This document shows, in pieces, positions 11,108 through 32,561 of a stretch of DNA of 64,000 bases. The DNA comes from Prostheceraeus crozeri (taxonomy: Eukaryota; Platyhelminthes; Polycladida; Euryleptidae), in contig CAJQUW010016168.1 of NCBI GenBank assembly GCA_907163375.1, positions 434,001 through 498,000 on the forward strand, written 5' to 3'. The notes under the pieces were generated by a model, which was given only the letters and a program-made list of their open reading frames with translations, ran no database searches and had not been told where the DNA came from. The position numbers and the translations under genes are program-made. The first letter of the stretch is position 1, and every line of letters starts with the position of its first letter.

Positions 11108-13080
11108 GTAAATCAGTTCTACATTAACCTGATCGTTGAAATAACTTCAATCATGAATTTGACGAAATGTCGCCCATGAACGGCTATTTCCGACAAACTG
11201 ATCAACGCATTAATAACAGTGAACACATCATGAAATTTAAACACCCTAAAACATAGGTGTGGGCAACTCCAGCGCAAAGGCATCGTTTTTTGGCAAATAC
11301 ATTGTTAGAATTACACGTATTTCAACAGACTTGTTTCCGAACTATTTTATTACTCTATATCATGCAGCTTAGATGTATGCTGCTATTCAATATCTGCAAG
11401 CTGATTGAAAATTATTGTTGTTACGATTATTGTGGTGACATCGGAGTGTACATGTACGTGAACTATTTGAATGTGCAATAAAGTAAAATGTAAATATCCC
11501 GTATTACTTGCTATGTACGAGTATAATCTGTGAGGTGATAACACAAGAAACAAGGATTTTATGGGAGCTTCCAGATTCCAATGCGGAAAACATGTCTCTG
11601 CAAACTGCACCCAATGGATGAGCTTTATGAGCTTTTATGAACTTGTGTAGCATGCTCTGATTTCTACAGCAGAAAATTTTTATTTCCAGATATCTCGGAT
11701 TTCCAGATTACGTCGATATATCTACAAATCTTACGAAGCCCTGCCAATTAGGTCTCTGATGATGGTGCTTTGCTGTGGTCATCCTGATAGACCCTCTGAA
11801 CCCGCATACTGTTACTCCGGACTAAAACCTGTTCCTTTTGAAGACTGTAAATGAGAACCAAAGATTCAGTAGTTACAATCAAATGTTAAACTTGGAATAT
11901 TTTCTCTGTGGCATTTCTTGCGCTTTCCCGAAATAATGAAACTTCTCGCCAGATTATGGCAATTTCGACCAACTGTCATATTTTTACAAATGCTTTATTA
12001 CAAACAGAAGATTACCACCTGTGTTGGTAGGTATTAATTGAATGAAGCATCATGGCATATCGTCTGATAAAAAGTGTAAATATATTTTTATTCAGAAAAT
12101 ATACGTCATTCAAAGTGGATGTCATTTGTTTTCATTATGTTCTGGTCAATGTTATATATAAGGACTAATAATTTGATTCTTGGTTTAATTCGTCATTATG
12201 GTAAAACAAAAGGTGCAGTGTATACATTGGACATTTGCTTTATATTCAGAATAAATGCCTAATAACCTAAGCATTTTTAAAAATTACTAGCATACATTCT
12301 AAGTATACAATTTAGATAGATTATCTTTGCATAGCACAAATCCTGGCATACTTTATCTGCAGTTCGCAATTCGGCATCCGTTGTTCTACGTTCCCTGTAA
12401 CGATACCTCCAAATTGCATCGTTACTAAAGTCGTTAAAAGTTGGTCGTTGATATCCATAAATCGCACGGATGGTCCGCATGTGAGATAACGTGAGAATTT
12501 TGATACGACTCCGGGTGGCAAGTAAATATAGCCTAGTTTTTTGAAAAAGCTGGTAGCCTGCATCATAGATCATTGCTTACCTGAACATATTCTTAGTGAT
12601 CATTCATTCCTGTATCAATTATCAATAATTTTCGATGAAAGTTTATCAAATGTCGCTTTAAGTTGGATGCATGCGACTCGGCTCCTCCCATCATGTTTAT
12701 GTGTACTCCACACGGTTTTTCTCCAGTCTCTACCGACAGGAAAATCCTTCAAAAAATATGAGTACACTTTCGATTTTAATATGCACTTTAGAGGAGCCAC
12801 CATACACACGATTAACGTGAGGGAAAGAGGTAATGTTCTCAAACAAACTAGCATTTTACTTTTGTCTCTGATGTGACCTTTGGTGTGATCGAGGCTAGGA
12901 AGGCTTGTCTTCTACTAAATCACCGAGTGAAAAGACAAACCTTTTCTCACTGTCGCGGTTCATTCCCTCAACTATTACAAGCTTTGCATGCAACATCTGT
13001 ACTTTTGTTTGACGGAGAAAGTTGACATCAAGGCGTAACAGCTATACATGAGGATAAATAATTTGTTTGTATTATATTTC
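11108..13080. other. No gene seen
   Basis: AT-rich sequence. Overlapping frames of about 80-100 residues on both strands at 12277-12876 show no recognisable motif and no convincing splice sites. I treat them as chance. Confidence 0.35.
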
Positions 13081-13254
13081 GGGTCTAGTTATAGTCCGGA
13101 GAGGACTCCGACTCCGTATCCCTACTTTCAACTTAACATCGCCGATGAGCAGGCCCTAATAATTCTATACCAAGGATAGAGGATTTCGCCGTTGAGCTGA
13201 CTGCTTGTTCCTCGACAGCTATATGGCATCTTCGTTGCTCTGTGATATGAGAAA

Positions 13255-13440
13255 CTCGACAAACGATTTAGCGATAGGTAGGGCCTACAGTCCGGTATCC
13301 GGAGCGAGTTTCCGCAGGATGCGAGGCCGAAAATGAGACCTGCACAGAACGATGTACACCCTGTGCCAGGGGTCAGCAACCTCAACCATCCTGCGGGCGA
13401 CTGGATCAAGTTTGACCTACTCGCGGGCCGCAACCCCAGC
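13255..13440. repeat. Copy of the 23782-family end, abutting a hAT-like terminus
   Basis: About 13295-13365 repeats the sequence found near the ends of the element at 23782-24506 (GGAGCGAGTTTCCGCAGG, GAGGCCGAAAATGAGAC, GATGTACACCCTGTGCC). From 13369 it changes into CAGGGGTCAGCAACC plus GGATCAAGTTTGACC, which matches the right end of the hAT remnant at 19610 (GGATCAAGTTTAACC). The partner end of this hAT terminus was not found. Confidence 0.5.
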
Positions 13441-13975
13441 AGTAGTCAATCACTGCAAAAAGAAGCCTTTGTGACGGTTGACGGTTGCTCTTAACAGATC
13501 ATATGCTAATGGGGAATTCTCAAATTGGCTAATAACTTTGATTCATGAGCATTGATGTCGCTCAATAGTGAAGGCTGTGGATGGCGGAGGCATACGAACT
13601 CGCATCGCTAAGCATTATAAAAGCCCCCAGCTTGAAAATGGAAGGTTATAGGAGTATTCTCCGAGTCTTAGGGCCAGATAATTGTGTAGTGAAAACTTCT
13701 AGATGATCTGTAAAGGAAATTCGTTCGTTTTATCTCGCGCTTTATCAGTAAGATTTTCTTGGGAGAGTTGCTAGAAACTAATTAAAAGTTGTGGGAAACA
13801 AATTTCTAGGATATTTTGAATAATTTCATGATGGGGTATCTGAGACACCCCAAACGTAAACCAAGTGATTTTTATCTCGACGTAATCCAACCGTTAACTT
13901 CTAAGCACTGAATTTGAGAAGATCAGAATATTCAGAATCGCGCGAAAATCGAATCTAGCCCGCCACTGATGTATC

Positions 13976-14450
13976 CACTAGGTGACATGCCACGCGTAAT
14001 TCACGCGTATAGCCTATATTTACGGAGCACCCCAAACATCCGTGGTTAAAGACATTCTGTTCTTCTAGTGGAATTCTTGGTTCTTCAGTGTTCTTCGTAC
14101 ATGCGCGCTGCCTGAGTCAGAAATCACTTGATCTGATGCTGTTTAAACATGGGGAATGTTTATGAATACGCGCGGCGAGCGTTTATATAGTTTGTGCGTC
14201 GTCTACGGTTGTCTGCGTTGCCGCTTGAACCGCTAAGCATGTTCTGTCTTCCCTGAACATGAAATTGAGGTCCTATCACATTGTTTAGCCTCTGATACAT
14301 GCAGACATATGAGACGCAAAGTCTTTATAACAGGACTGCCGACATGTGGTGCAGCAATGTCACGCATATAGCCACGGATGTTTAGGGTCATATGTAATAA
14401 CGCGTAGTTGACGCGTGAATTACGTGTTGAGCGTGGTATGTCACCTAGTG
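13976..14450. mobile_element. MITE with CACTAGGTGACAT terminal inverted repeats
   Basis: CACTAGGTGACATGCCACGC begins at 13976 and is mirrored at 14450 (ending GTATGTCACCTAGTG). The arms continue for about 75 bases with internal CACGCG/CGCGTG repeats and ATCCGTGG/CCACGGAT. The element is 475 bp long and noncoding. The CACTA start is reminiscent of CMC/EnSpm elements, but I see no clear 2-3-bp target duplication, so the superfamily is unproven. Confidence 0.7.
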
Positions 14451-15794
14451 TAGCTTGGCAAGGTATGCATATACGCATGTTTTGACTGGTATTGAATATT
14501 TCATGCGAGTTCCACCGCCGCATAAAAGATGACGCTTCATTGTAGTCCAACTGCGGGTCCTGCACTTTTTCCTATAGAGATCCTGGCCTACGATAGGTTT
14601 GACAGACTTCGTTCTTCGTCGTAAGCCATCAGTTTCACCCACTCCGTTCGCTCAAATAACCTTTTGTTAAATTTTAAAGAGCGCATCGATTATCCGCTAA
14701 GCGGTCGGTGCAGTTGAAGTTTGAAAAGAAGTATATGCATCAAATATCTACTTTGTCACTATTCATTAGTATCGACCATTAGAAGATAATCTGTGCGGTG
14801 CGGTACCCATACCGCATTTATTGCAGTCAAATTTTTGCATCATGAAGCCTGAAGAAGTAGCTTGCTTTTTCCGTCACGAAATTGCGACATCAAAATTGAA
14901 CATAAATTTAATCAGATGGCGGCTGTTGCATCATGGTGTACGTTTCATATCACCCGGACGAAACTTGAATCAATAGATCTGCAAATTAGATGTGTAAAAT
15001 GCATGCAGTTTTAAGGATTCCCCTCATACATACTTGTATAATTTATTCCTTTATGCATTTATCTTCAACTCATTGGGCATATCATTATGTCTTCATGGAT
15101 GACATTTCACTTTTTTCATATTACTGAAAAGTTTTGCTGAGATAATTGCCTTGCTACAAAATCGCCACTGATAGCCATGCATAAAATGCAAGCTCTAATC
15201 AATAATTCAGACTATTAATTAGCGACCGACTTTTAATAATACAGGAGTAGCGCTGCACGGTTAATTTTCTGTTGGTTGATCATCAAAGCTTTCCTAATGA
15301 TAATAGAACACCATTAATTACATACAAGGTATATTTCATGAAAAATTGGAATAATCATCCTTCATACGGGGACAAAGCCAAATGCCAACGGCCTCAATAT
15401 CCGTACACCGTCGAACCTTGCAAAGCGAACTAACATGGCGTGTGCGGTGATTCGATTTTAAGCATCCATGACTCAACTGCTTTGATTGTCAGTTTCTTCA
15501 ATATAGCTTCAACTACTGCGAAGCACTTCAATCTGTAGAATAGTTTCAATTGCCAGAAAAAAGACCACCCTGTGCGACGCATTAAAGCTCTGAAAATGAG
15601 TTTTAATGTGAATACTACTACTTTACAAAAAGTAGCGCTGTAGACATATCGTTATCTCAACATTTTCTCACAATTTCCCTACTGGATGACTCGACAAATA
15701 CGAGCATCATGTTTGCAAACAGGATTAAGTGTCATGGATGAATAATATCGAATGAAAAGGATCATGATCTTCCCTATACAGGTGAGAAAAAGTC
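14451..15794. other. No gene seen; region downstream of CSN5
   Basis: This is the 3' flank of the minus-strand CSN5 gene. An ATTAAA-type poly(A) signal could lie near 15600 on the minus strand (about 195 bases past the stop), but this is weak. No other feature was recognised. Confidence 0.3.
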
Positions 15795-25050
<9,256 letters not shown>

Positions 25051-25985
25051 TCTTCTAAAAGAGAGAAATGAATAAAAAGTCAAACAAACTAAGACTTAAT
25101 TGTGTTGATGAAGAAGCATCAAGTTAAGTAGATATAATATCAACACGAACGTTATGACGTTTGTGACAATCACTCTGTAAAAAAGTAAATGCCATACAGC
25201 CAATGACATGATATGTACATGTTGAGAATCTATTCTTAAAAAACTTCGCCGAGATGTTGAAAAATGTGAGAGGAAAGCAAAATAAAGAGATGCTGTTATA
25301 TCTTGATGTTGAGCGCATCAAATCTGGTATAGGATATGGCAATTTACATCCAAGACTAAAATTGTGCTGGATGGTTTGTCCAGGGCTGCTACTCTTATCA
25401 AAAATAAAAACCGGAAAGTCAAATCGGAATGGGCACCCCCTTGATAACGTAGTCGTGGGCCCCCTCAAAGTAAGAAACTTACGATTATTCGATATCACAC
25501 AACCTGGTAACTTTTGAAAGTGTTAAAGCAGAAGTTGGGTCTCTTCTCGTCAAGATGCTTCTGAATCGTCACAGTTAGCAAGTAAATGTATTTAATTATT
25601 ACTGATGCTCATTCAATCATCAGCTTCATCAAGGTGCACCAGAAGACATGACTCGAGCAGCTACTATTTTCAGGAGAAGCGTTTTCGAAGGTTGGAATTG
25701 AGTTTACTACAAAGACCCCTCTACCCTCCCCCTAATGCAAAATCAGCATCAAGCCATTGAACGATTGACGATTTCAGCTTGATATAAAGACTGTATATTA
25801 TCGAATAATCTACATGTAGGCCTTCGGATTATTTTACTTAACTGTTTCATAGACAACTTTCTTCATTTCGATCAAAAATTTTACATTCAAATTTATAATG
25901 CAGTATTCTCGTGTAGCTTTGTCATTTTCTATTAATCGTGCCATGACGTCACGCGGTGCAAGATCCCGTTCTTATTGTGAAGAAT

Positions 25986-26285
25986 TTTCATTAAACCACT
26001 AGGAAATTGTTGTCCAGCTGTTCTACGTTTGGAAGACCGCTTCAGCAGAGCAGTCTGGTCACAGCAAATATCTTCATACAAAATCCATGGTCAGCGCGGT
26101 CTAAATGCTTGGGCAAACTATTTTCTTTGAGGGAATCATCATTCTTTCGAGAAATCGAGAATGTGTGGTAAAATCTCCCTTTCTAAACTGCATAAAATAT
26201 ACCGAATGTCATGAAGAATAGAATATATTCATGCAGGATTGAATGCCAGCGCACTACTACAGACCCATCGTAAATTATTTAAACA
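25986..26285 (+). pseudogene. Tc1/mariner (IS630-type) transposase relic in copy A
   Basis: This is the same decayed sequence as 53980-54560 on the minus strand of copy B, where the motifs are easier to see. A block around 26040-26110 corresponds to RAVWSQQISSY and NAWA-type residues. It is shortened compared with B because homology stops near 26290. It is non-functional. Confidence 0.45.
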
Positions 26286-26534
26286 GCAATTCTCCTAAAT
26301 CCCGGGATGAGAACGCAGTGTCAGAAAAAATCCGGAAGATATCCTCTAGGGACCCAAACGTTACCTTTTCTGGGGCCCATTTTCAGTTTTGATATGATTA
26401 TAAGTAATCCAAGATTCAATTTTAAATAGTTATGAATCTTTATGCGCCTACACATTATATACCATATGCTGCGACTAAAAATAAATTGATTATTAATGCA
26501 TTCAGGCCATAGATAATAATGAATTAGAGCTCAA

Positions 26535-26830
26535 CCATTTTGAGACAAAGTATCGCAGACAAAACCTCCAGCCTTTTATGAGTGTAACTAGTAGAGCTTT
26601 GATATTTTTAAAGCGCCATAGGCGAAACCTGCACCCTTTAGAGAGTATAACTAGTTCAATTTTGATGTTTAATCAAGAGCAGCAGGCAAAACCTAGAGCC
26701 TTTTGAGAGTGCAGCAATTAGGGTTTTGATGTTTTATAAAGCGCCGTAGGAGAAGCCTCCACTCTTTTTGGAGTGCAACTAGTAGAATTTTGATGTAATT
26801 AATGATCTGCAGGCGAAACCTCCTGGAATG
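26535..26830. repeat. 63/64-bp minisatellite, about 4.5 copies (copy A only)
   Basis: Units marked by AAACCT (one is AAGCCT) begin at 26562, 26625, 26689, 26753 and 26816, giving periods of 63 or 64. Shared unit text includes GAGAGTGCAACTAGTAGAAT and TTTTGATGTTT with GCGCCGTAGGCG. No equivalent was seen in copy B. Confidence 0.8.
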
Positions 26831-27424
26831 TATAAAGCACTTTCTCGGCATTACATTATCAAACAGGAATTAGGTCTACAACTTTTCTCAGCTCCATGTT
26901 ATTTCAAAATGTCCTGATGAGGGAGGTTTTTGTGAATCAAAATTTCTTGGCGTTTAAAATGAGTTTCATACAGAATGAGTAATAATAAATACTCAGTAGA
27001 ACAAATGGAATTGTTCTGCCATAGACTTGGCCAATCACCATAAAACATGGAGCCTACAAGTGAATCTGTGTATTTTCTCCTTGCAATCCATTTTACCATT
27101 TCATTTGAATTGGAGGGGTAGTTTCAGAATTAGAGCGAAAATTTGAATGTACCGGTATGCAGAATTTCTACACGAAAAGAAATCCTTGTCACTTCTGCAG
27201 TTGCTTGCGAGATCTCAATTTTCGCTGGTGTCTTCGCCTAAATTTAGCCGCTTTTGCAACAAGTGATCGTACAAAATATTCTTTCGTCACTCCCTTGTGT
27301 TCCCGAAACGTTTTATTAGATTTTTCTTTCATATTTTTCTGGCACGCTTCTTAAAAGATACTTTTTGGAGAGCATCAAAGCAATCAGAACTCAATTCATA
27401 ATAAACTCCATAATTACGTATTAC

Positions 27425-27861
27425 TTGAAGCTGGGACATTCCCATAACGATGTCTACATGTTTCATAATTTTAATAAACTTATAGTTAATAAGACTTAAG
27501 GTTTGTCCTTAAGAGGACAGGTGGTGCGTTCCCACCGGCAGACATTAAACGTTCAAGGCGCGTCAAACTTTTGACTATCCTAGGACTACATTTTAGAGCC
27601 AAACTTGACGAGATCGGTGTGGAGGACCTTCCCACTAGTCCATTTTTCACTCAGCGCTTCTAAAGCGGGGATGGACCTTACCCCTAATGGTCCTCTGACT
27701 TGTGATCCTCGACAAATGCATGAATGCATGAAGGTCTTTAAGCACAAAGACTTGACGGATCTGATTGCGTGCCGGGCGGACCTACCCGGGGGTCCATAAC
27801 ATAGCGCTATACGGGCTGGACTTCACCCTTAAGTGTACGAGATCGTACAAGGCCGCTTAAC
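27425..27861 (-). repeat. Downstream pseudo-LTR of the Naiad element
   Basis: 437 bases with offset +3890 to 31315-31751. I found no differences by eye. It contains several hairpin-forming stretches (for example GGTGGTGCGTTCCCACC, and AGTCCAT mirrored by ATGGACC around a small GCGCTT stem-loop). No canonical hammerhead core was found. Confidence 0.9.
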
Positions 27862-28331
27862 AAGTGATCTCCTTGGTCAAAGTTTCAGGCTCGATTGATT
27901 AGGAACTTATATATAAATAGACACTTAGTAATCACCATGTCAACCCCATGGAGACCAGTAACCGACACAGTCCATTCATCACACTAGGGTAGTTAGCGAT
28001 AAAAAAAAAAAAGAACAAACGTTTTTAAAACAAATAAAACAATAGCCAGTCGTCAGCAGGTACTCGCCTGGTTGCGTTTCGGCCCCTCTACCTGAACGCT
28101 CAAGCCCAGGCGGGCGGGGCCCCGCATAAACTTATATGCGGCTGGCATTCTAAAATCAATACAGTAATGATATGTGTAATAATAAGTAATACTGATAGTA
28201 ATAGTAAAAACAAAAACAAAACAACCGCAAAAGACGGATACATCCAAAACAAACTAAAATATATGTGTGAAATACTGAAATGGTATAACCAATAAAAAAA
28301 AATGTTAAGAAAACAGTGTTAATTATATTGT

Positions 28332-31107
28332 TTAAAATGCGCACTGCGATGTCAGCTGCCTGGCTGAGAAATATCCAAACTTGACTAGAAAATTGTTATG
28401 ACCGGTTAGGATTTTCTCAGTACATGCCTTCATTTTAGACTTACAATATCCTCTGCTGCTCATCACAAAAAGTGTCATATTAATTCGTTTAATTAGATCT
28501 TCAAGATGTGAGCAGATGCGACAATAACGTAAAACCTGGCCGGCAAATACATTAATTCCCATGTTATAAGGTATTGCACTGTCTGGAAATGTCAACAGAA
28601 CAACAGGGAAATCAAAATCTTCCACTTTATGATATATTGAGGTTCGAAGACCGTCTCTACTAGATTGGAGTCTCACATCGAGGTAAACAACGGCTTTGTC
28701 ATTGACTCCGTTTCTATCTGCAAGAAGCTCCATCGGGTAAATTTTTGGAATTAAGGTATTGAAATGCTTGTAATTTATTACGCATATATCGTCTATATAT
28801 CTCGAAGTGTTTGACAATAATTTAGCTAGTCCAAACTTTTTATTTTTAACCAATTGTTTCATAAAAGCAAATTCGCAATTTAACAGAAACAAGTCGGCAA
28901 GTAAAGGACTGCAATTCCCTCCCATTGGTACTCCTCGAATTTGTCTGAACACGTAACCGGTAAAAGAAATGTAGACTTCAGACACTATAAAATCAATAGC
29001 CTTCTTAAAAGAGTCCACGTCATAACAAGAATACCCCTTATATTTGATTTTGGAGAAAAAAAAACGACTTCTCATATCCTACACACAAGTATCTACGATT
29101 AGTGGAATTGAATGTGAGATCAAGGATGGAAAAAATATTATTCTTGATAGCACCTTGATCTAAGTTTGTATAAAGAGTAGAGAAGTCAAAAACTTGCATA
29201 GAGTGGACGTTCACGTTAGAAATATTCCTCAAAAAATCTTGAGTCGAGGCTACACTCCAAAAATAAGAATAACCAGTATTACTCCTGATTGACTCACAGT
29301 ATCTATGGAAATTTTCTCTTATCACTTTCAGACCTTTGTTGATATTCACCGATAACTTTTTAGTTGTACAATTTCTGGCTCCGGCAATGAATCTAAACTT
29401 ATAAAGATTTTTATGCAATTTTGGAATCCAGAAAAGTTTTGGTAGTTTAAGGTCCTTGTCACTAACATTAATATTAAAGTTTGATTTCATATCTTTAACG
29501 TGTTTAGTAAGGACTTCCTTATCAGAAATAAGCTCAGGTTTATAAGTTGCATTGCCTACTGCAGTGGAAGAATCTATGTCAAAACCAAGCTCGTCCATCA
29601 GGATTTTGAGATAGAACTTTTTACATATGAAACTAAAGTTGTTGGATGCTTTATCGACAGGAACGACTATCAAGTTTTTATGGAGATCTTGCAACTCCTT
29701 ATCAACACAAACGTTGCTGCCATTATCTTTCCCACCCAACTTCTTACAACGAAAGATGCGGTGCTTTACTAACATCATGACCCTGTTTTTCCAAATAGAG
29801 AAGTCATCAACTTTTAAGTGAAGGCGACTGGACACACGAGATATATGATTATCTATGGAATCGCTGATCTCTTTTTGAATGGATTTCCATGATATTGACC
29901 TAGACAATCTGTGTTTAGTGCCATACGCGAATATAGCTCTGAGACCTGGATCATTTATTATATCTAAATTACCGGTAAAAACATGCCCATAAGGCTCATA
30001 AACAAAACTGGTCATCGAGTCACAGCTGCAATCGCTCTGTAAAATGCCAACAACTTCCTGAATTGTCAGGCTATTAAGAAACTTATTATAATTGAAGAAT
30101 TTCAAACAAATAGGGTTATTAAGCTTATGGTACACTTTGGGAGGATATAGATGTTTCGCTTTTTCTGGAACTAAAGCACAGACACTTTTATCATTAAATA
30201 CAGAAGGTAAATGAAGTTTGTCAACTAAATGGGACTTGAAAGGAATCACTATATGCGTTTTGTCTTCGGTAGAGCTATCCCTCTTGTTTCTATATAATTT
30301 ACTATGAACATATGTTGTCAAAACGAAAGATAGGTCATTCGACTGATCAAGAAGCCTAGAATACATAATTTTAAGCATGCTATCACTAATCGATTTCAAG
30401 CAATTATAGAAATGACTTATTTTGTTGCTCTTCATCAACTCTTGAAGCTCCTTGAGAATATCCTCACAACTATTAGATGGAGGATATTTCTTTCTACCCG
30501 ACTTCCTAAGGCCATGGCTTCTCTTACGTCTGCTAATAGGAGAACTAAAAAATGAAAATGAATTTGCAGTGTTCTGAGAGGCGCAACCTCCGCCTAACAC
30601 TCTGTCATTCAAACCCAAAGGATGCAAGGTGTTCAGCGTTCTTATATGAAAATCTTCCTTACTGTTAAGCTCGAAGGCAATTTCTGTATCAGATTTATTA
30701 CGAACATCGACAAAGTCAATAATTTGTATACTTACATCATCCCAACTGTGATTAGAACTATTAAAATGATTACTTAAATACGTATTGAGATGATTCTTTT
30801 GAACAGACTGCCGATGCCCATTAAGTCTACAATGTAATGGCTGTTTTGTCTGTCCAACATACTGGACCCCACATGATTGACATGTGATCAAATATATTAC
30901 ATGCCTACTCTTACACGAGAAACTACTAGGATAATTTAAAACGAACCGTCTGCCGGTACTAAAACTCTTAAAAGTAGTATTAGTGTCAAGAGATTTACAA
31001 CATAGGCATCTTTTGCTGCCACAGACATCAACACTACTGACGCATGTGGAGGGCGCTATCCACTCCTTCGCATTAACGTCATACACTTTAGCTTGCATTA
31101 TATCCAT
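28332..31107 (-). pseudogene. Naiad polyprotein: GIY-YIG endonuclease - CxC - reverse transcriptase, one frameshift
   Basis: The ATG at 31107 opens 689 codons, then a frame change at a run of nine T (minus strand of 29056-29064) leads into a second frame that ends at 28332. The total is about 925 residues, close to full length. Order: Cys-rich CGSKRCLCCKS (about residue 30); GIY-YIG nuclease (VIYLITCQSCGVQYVGQT, then CRLNGHR with the conserved Arg, later FELNSKEDFHIRTL); a low-complexity basic linker; the CxC motif SDCSC with YEPYGHVFTGNLDI; reverse-transcriptase motif 2-like RFIAGARNCTTKK; motif A VFDFSTLYTNL; motif B GVPMGGNCSPLLADLF; motif C RYIDDICVIN. It nicks DNA and copies its own RNA by target priming (family knowledge). 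Apart from the T-run there is no stop. Called a pseudogene only because of the frame break. Confidence 0.9.
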
Positions 31108-31314
31108 ATTTCAAATGCCAGGACCCCATACTAAGCAAGGAATCCTTTCAGAGGTTGGACTTTAGATCCTTGCTATCTAATTGGTACTTAGACCTAACAC
31201 AACTACCGATGTCATTAATAAACCGCTATAAGAATGTGAGGCTTTCGCCTGCCAGCAGAGGTCCAGTAGCGGGGTCATAAACCACCAGCATCTGCAGACT
31301 TACTGTGTTAGCAA

Positions 31315-31751
31315 TTGAAGCTGGGACATTCCCATAACGATGTCTACATGTTTCATAATTTTAATAAACTTATAGTTAATAAGACTTAAGGTTTGTCCTT
31401 AAGAGGACAGGTGGTGCGTTCCCACCGGCAGACATTAAACGTTCAAGGCGCGTCAAACTTTTGACTATCCTAGGACTACATTTTAGAGCCAAACTTGACG
31501 AGATCGGTGTGGAGGACCTTCCCACTAGTCCATTTTTCACTCAGCGCTTCTAAAGCGGGGATGGACCTTACCCCTAATGGTCCTCTGACTTGTGATCCTC
31601 GACAAATGCATGAATGCATGAAGGTCTTTAAGCACAAAGACTTGACGGATCTGATTGCGTGCCGGGCGGACCTACCCGGGGGTCCATAACATAGCGCTAT
31701 ACGGGCTGGACTTCACCCTTAAGTGTACGAGATCGTACAAGGCCGCTTAAC
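31315..31751 (-). repeat. Upstream pseudo-LTR of the Naiad element
   Basis: Identical by eye to 27425-27861. Because the element runs on the minus strand, this copy precedes the ORF and probably carries the promoter. Right after it, at 31752, the host transposon resumes with TTTTACAACTTT. Confidence 0.9.
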
Positions 31752-32002
31752 TTTTACAACTTTCTCGTCAAGCATTTCCACCTAAATTTACTTCTTATTT
31801 CAAAACCTTAATTACTTGCGTTTCGTCCTGTTTGTTCAGGATCGACGAAAGGATCACTGACTTCCTTATAGAAGAATCTTCTGCTCAAGAGTCAAGTGGA
31901 TTTTTAGAAAACATCAGCTTTCAATTTGATCACCCTTAGAAATTACAGGGTCTTTAAGGTCCCCTAACAATCTGCATAGCCCAGTTCATAATTTTAAAGA
32001 GC

Positions 32003-32561
32003 GCATGCAAGAGCATATTCCCAAGTGGTGCTTAATGGGAAAACAACGACCTCGCTCCAAGCAATCACCTTCATCGTCAATAACACAGCATCACCTCATC
32101 TGTGTGATCATCCCCCATCAACAAGTGGCTTCAGTGTCATCAAGCAATGTCGATCTGCCCTGGATTTGAAAATCGGAGAAGCTGTCTGCATCAAACTATT
32201 CAAACCATCACTTTGTGTACAGAAGGACTTTCTTTTCAACTGTAATCTTATCCACTGACTTTAAGTCTATTTTTTGTCTTTCACTGTACATGTATGTCTC
32301 TGTCATTTAGGTCTACAAACTTCAGTCATTATCTCTCTTGCTACTCTTAGTTTCGAATAGTAGTATGTCTCTTCTTGCACTTTTGTGTCGTGGTGTTGCA
32401 TTTTACATGATTCCGAGTCCAATATATCTCTAGTTGACTGTCTTGATCAGTATTCATTTTATGGTGTGACAACGATTGTATCATTCTGCCGTCAACCCTG
32501 AAAGAGGCAGCGAGCGCAGGGCAATAAAACTATTCATCATGAGTTTCGGACTTCTACATGT
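32003..32561 (+). mobile_element. 5'-truncated retroelement tail with 13-bp target duplication
   Basis: 559 bases flanked by the perfect direct repeat AATTTTAAAGAGC (31990-32002 and 32562-32574). Copy B has a single uninterrupted site. The + strand frame at 32025-32258 ends with ALDLKIGEAVCIKLFKPSL then VQKDFLFNC, resembling the C-terminal end of GIY-YIG-bearing reverse transcriptases (E-x-x-x-I-K-x-x-K-P-x-L). About 300 bases of 3' UTR follow. The long TSD and 5' truncation fit target-primed insertion. Confidence 0.7.

Larger units (their letters stand above)
27425..31751 (-). mobile_element. Naiad-type Penelope-like retroelement with two pseudo-LTRs
   Basis: The element is 4327 bp long and lies on the minus strand. 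It has identical 437-bp direct repeats at 27425-27861 and 31315-31751 and one long reading frame between them. A 207-base leader separates the upstream repeat from the ORF, and about 470 bases separate the ORF stop from the downstream repeat. Copy B of the host transposon shows the empty site: CGTATTAC continues directly into AACTTT. In A the left flank ends CGTATTAC and the right flank begins TTTTACAACTTT, so TTAC (perhaps 6 bp with one mismatch) was duplicated. Pseudo-LTRs, N-terminal GIY-YIG nuclease and a CxC motif are the published hallmarks of the Naiad clade of Penelope-like elements. Confidence 0.9.

Noticed and set aside
12277..12876. Overlapping frames on both strands as coding exons
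   Set aside because: No motif, no matching splice sites and no family resemblance; AT-rich chance frames.
27425..27861. Hammerhead ribozyme in the pseudo-LTR of the Naiad element
   Set aside because: The hairpin around GCGCTGAGTGAAAAATGG on the minus strand looks similar but lacks the CTGANGA and properly placed GAAA core. The clade is reported to lack canonical hammerheads.
28332..31107. Selenocysteine-encoding Naiad (in-frame TGA as Sec)
   Set aside because: Some Naiads encode selenoproteins, but this frame has no internal TGA. The only break is the T-run frame change.
27605..31689. Duplicated 64-codon frame (27605-27799 and 31495-31689) as a conserved gene pair
   Set aside because: It is identical only because it lies inside the two pseudo-LTRs; it is antisense to the element and has no domain.
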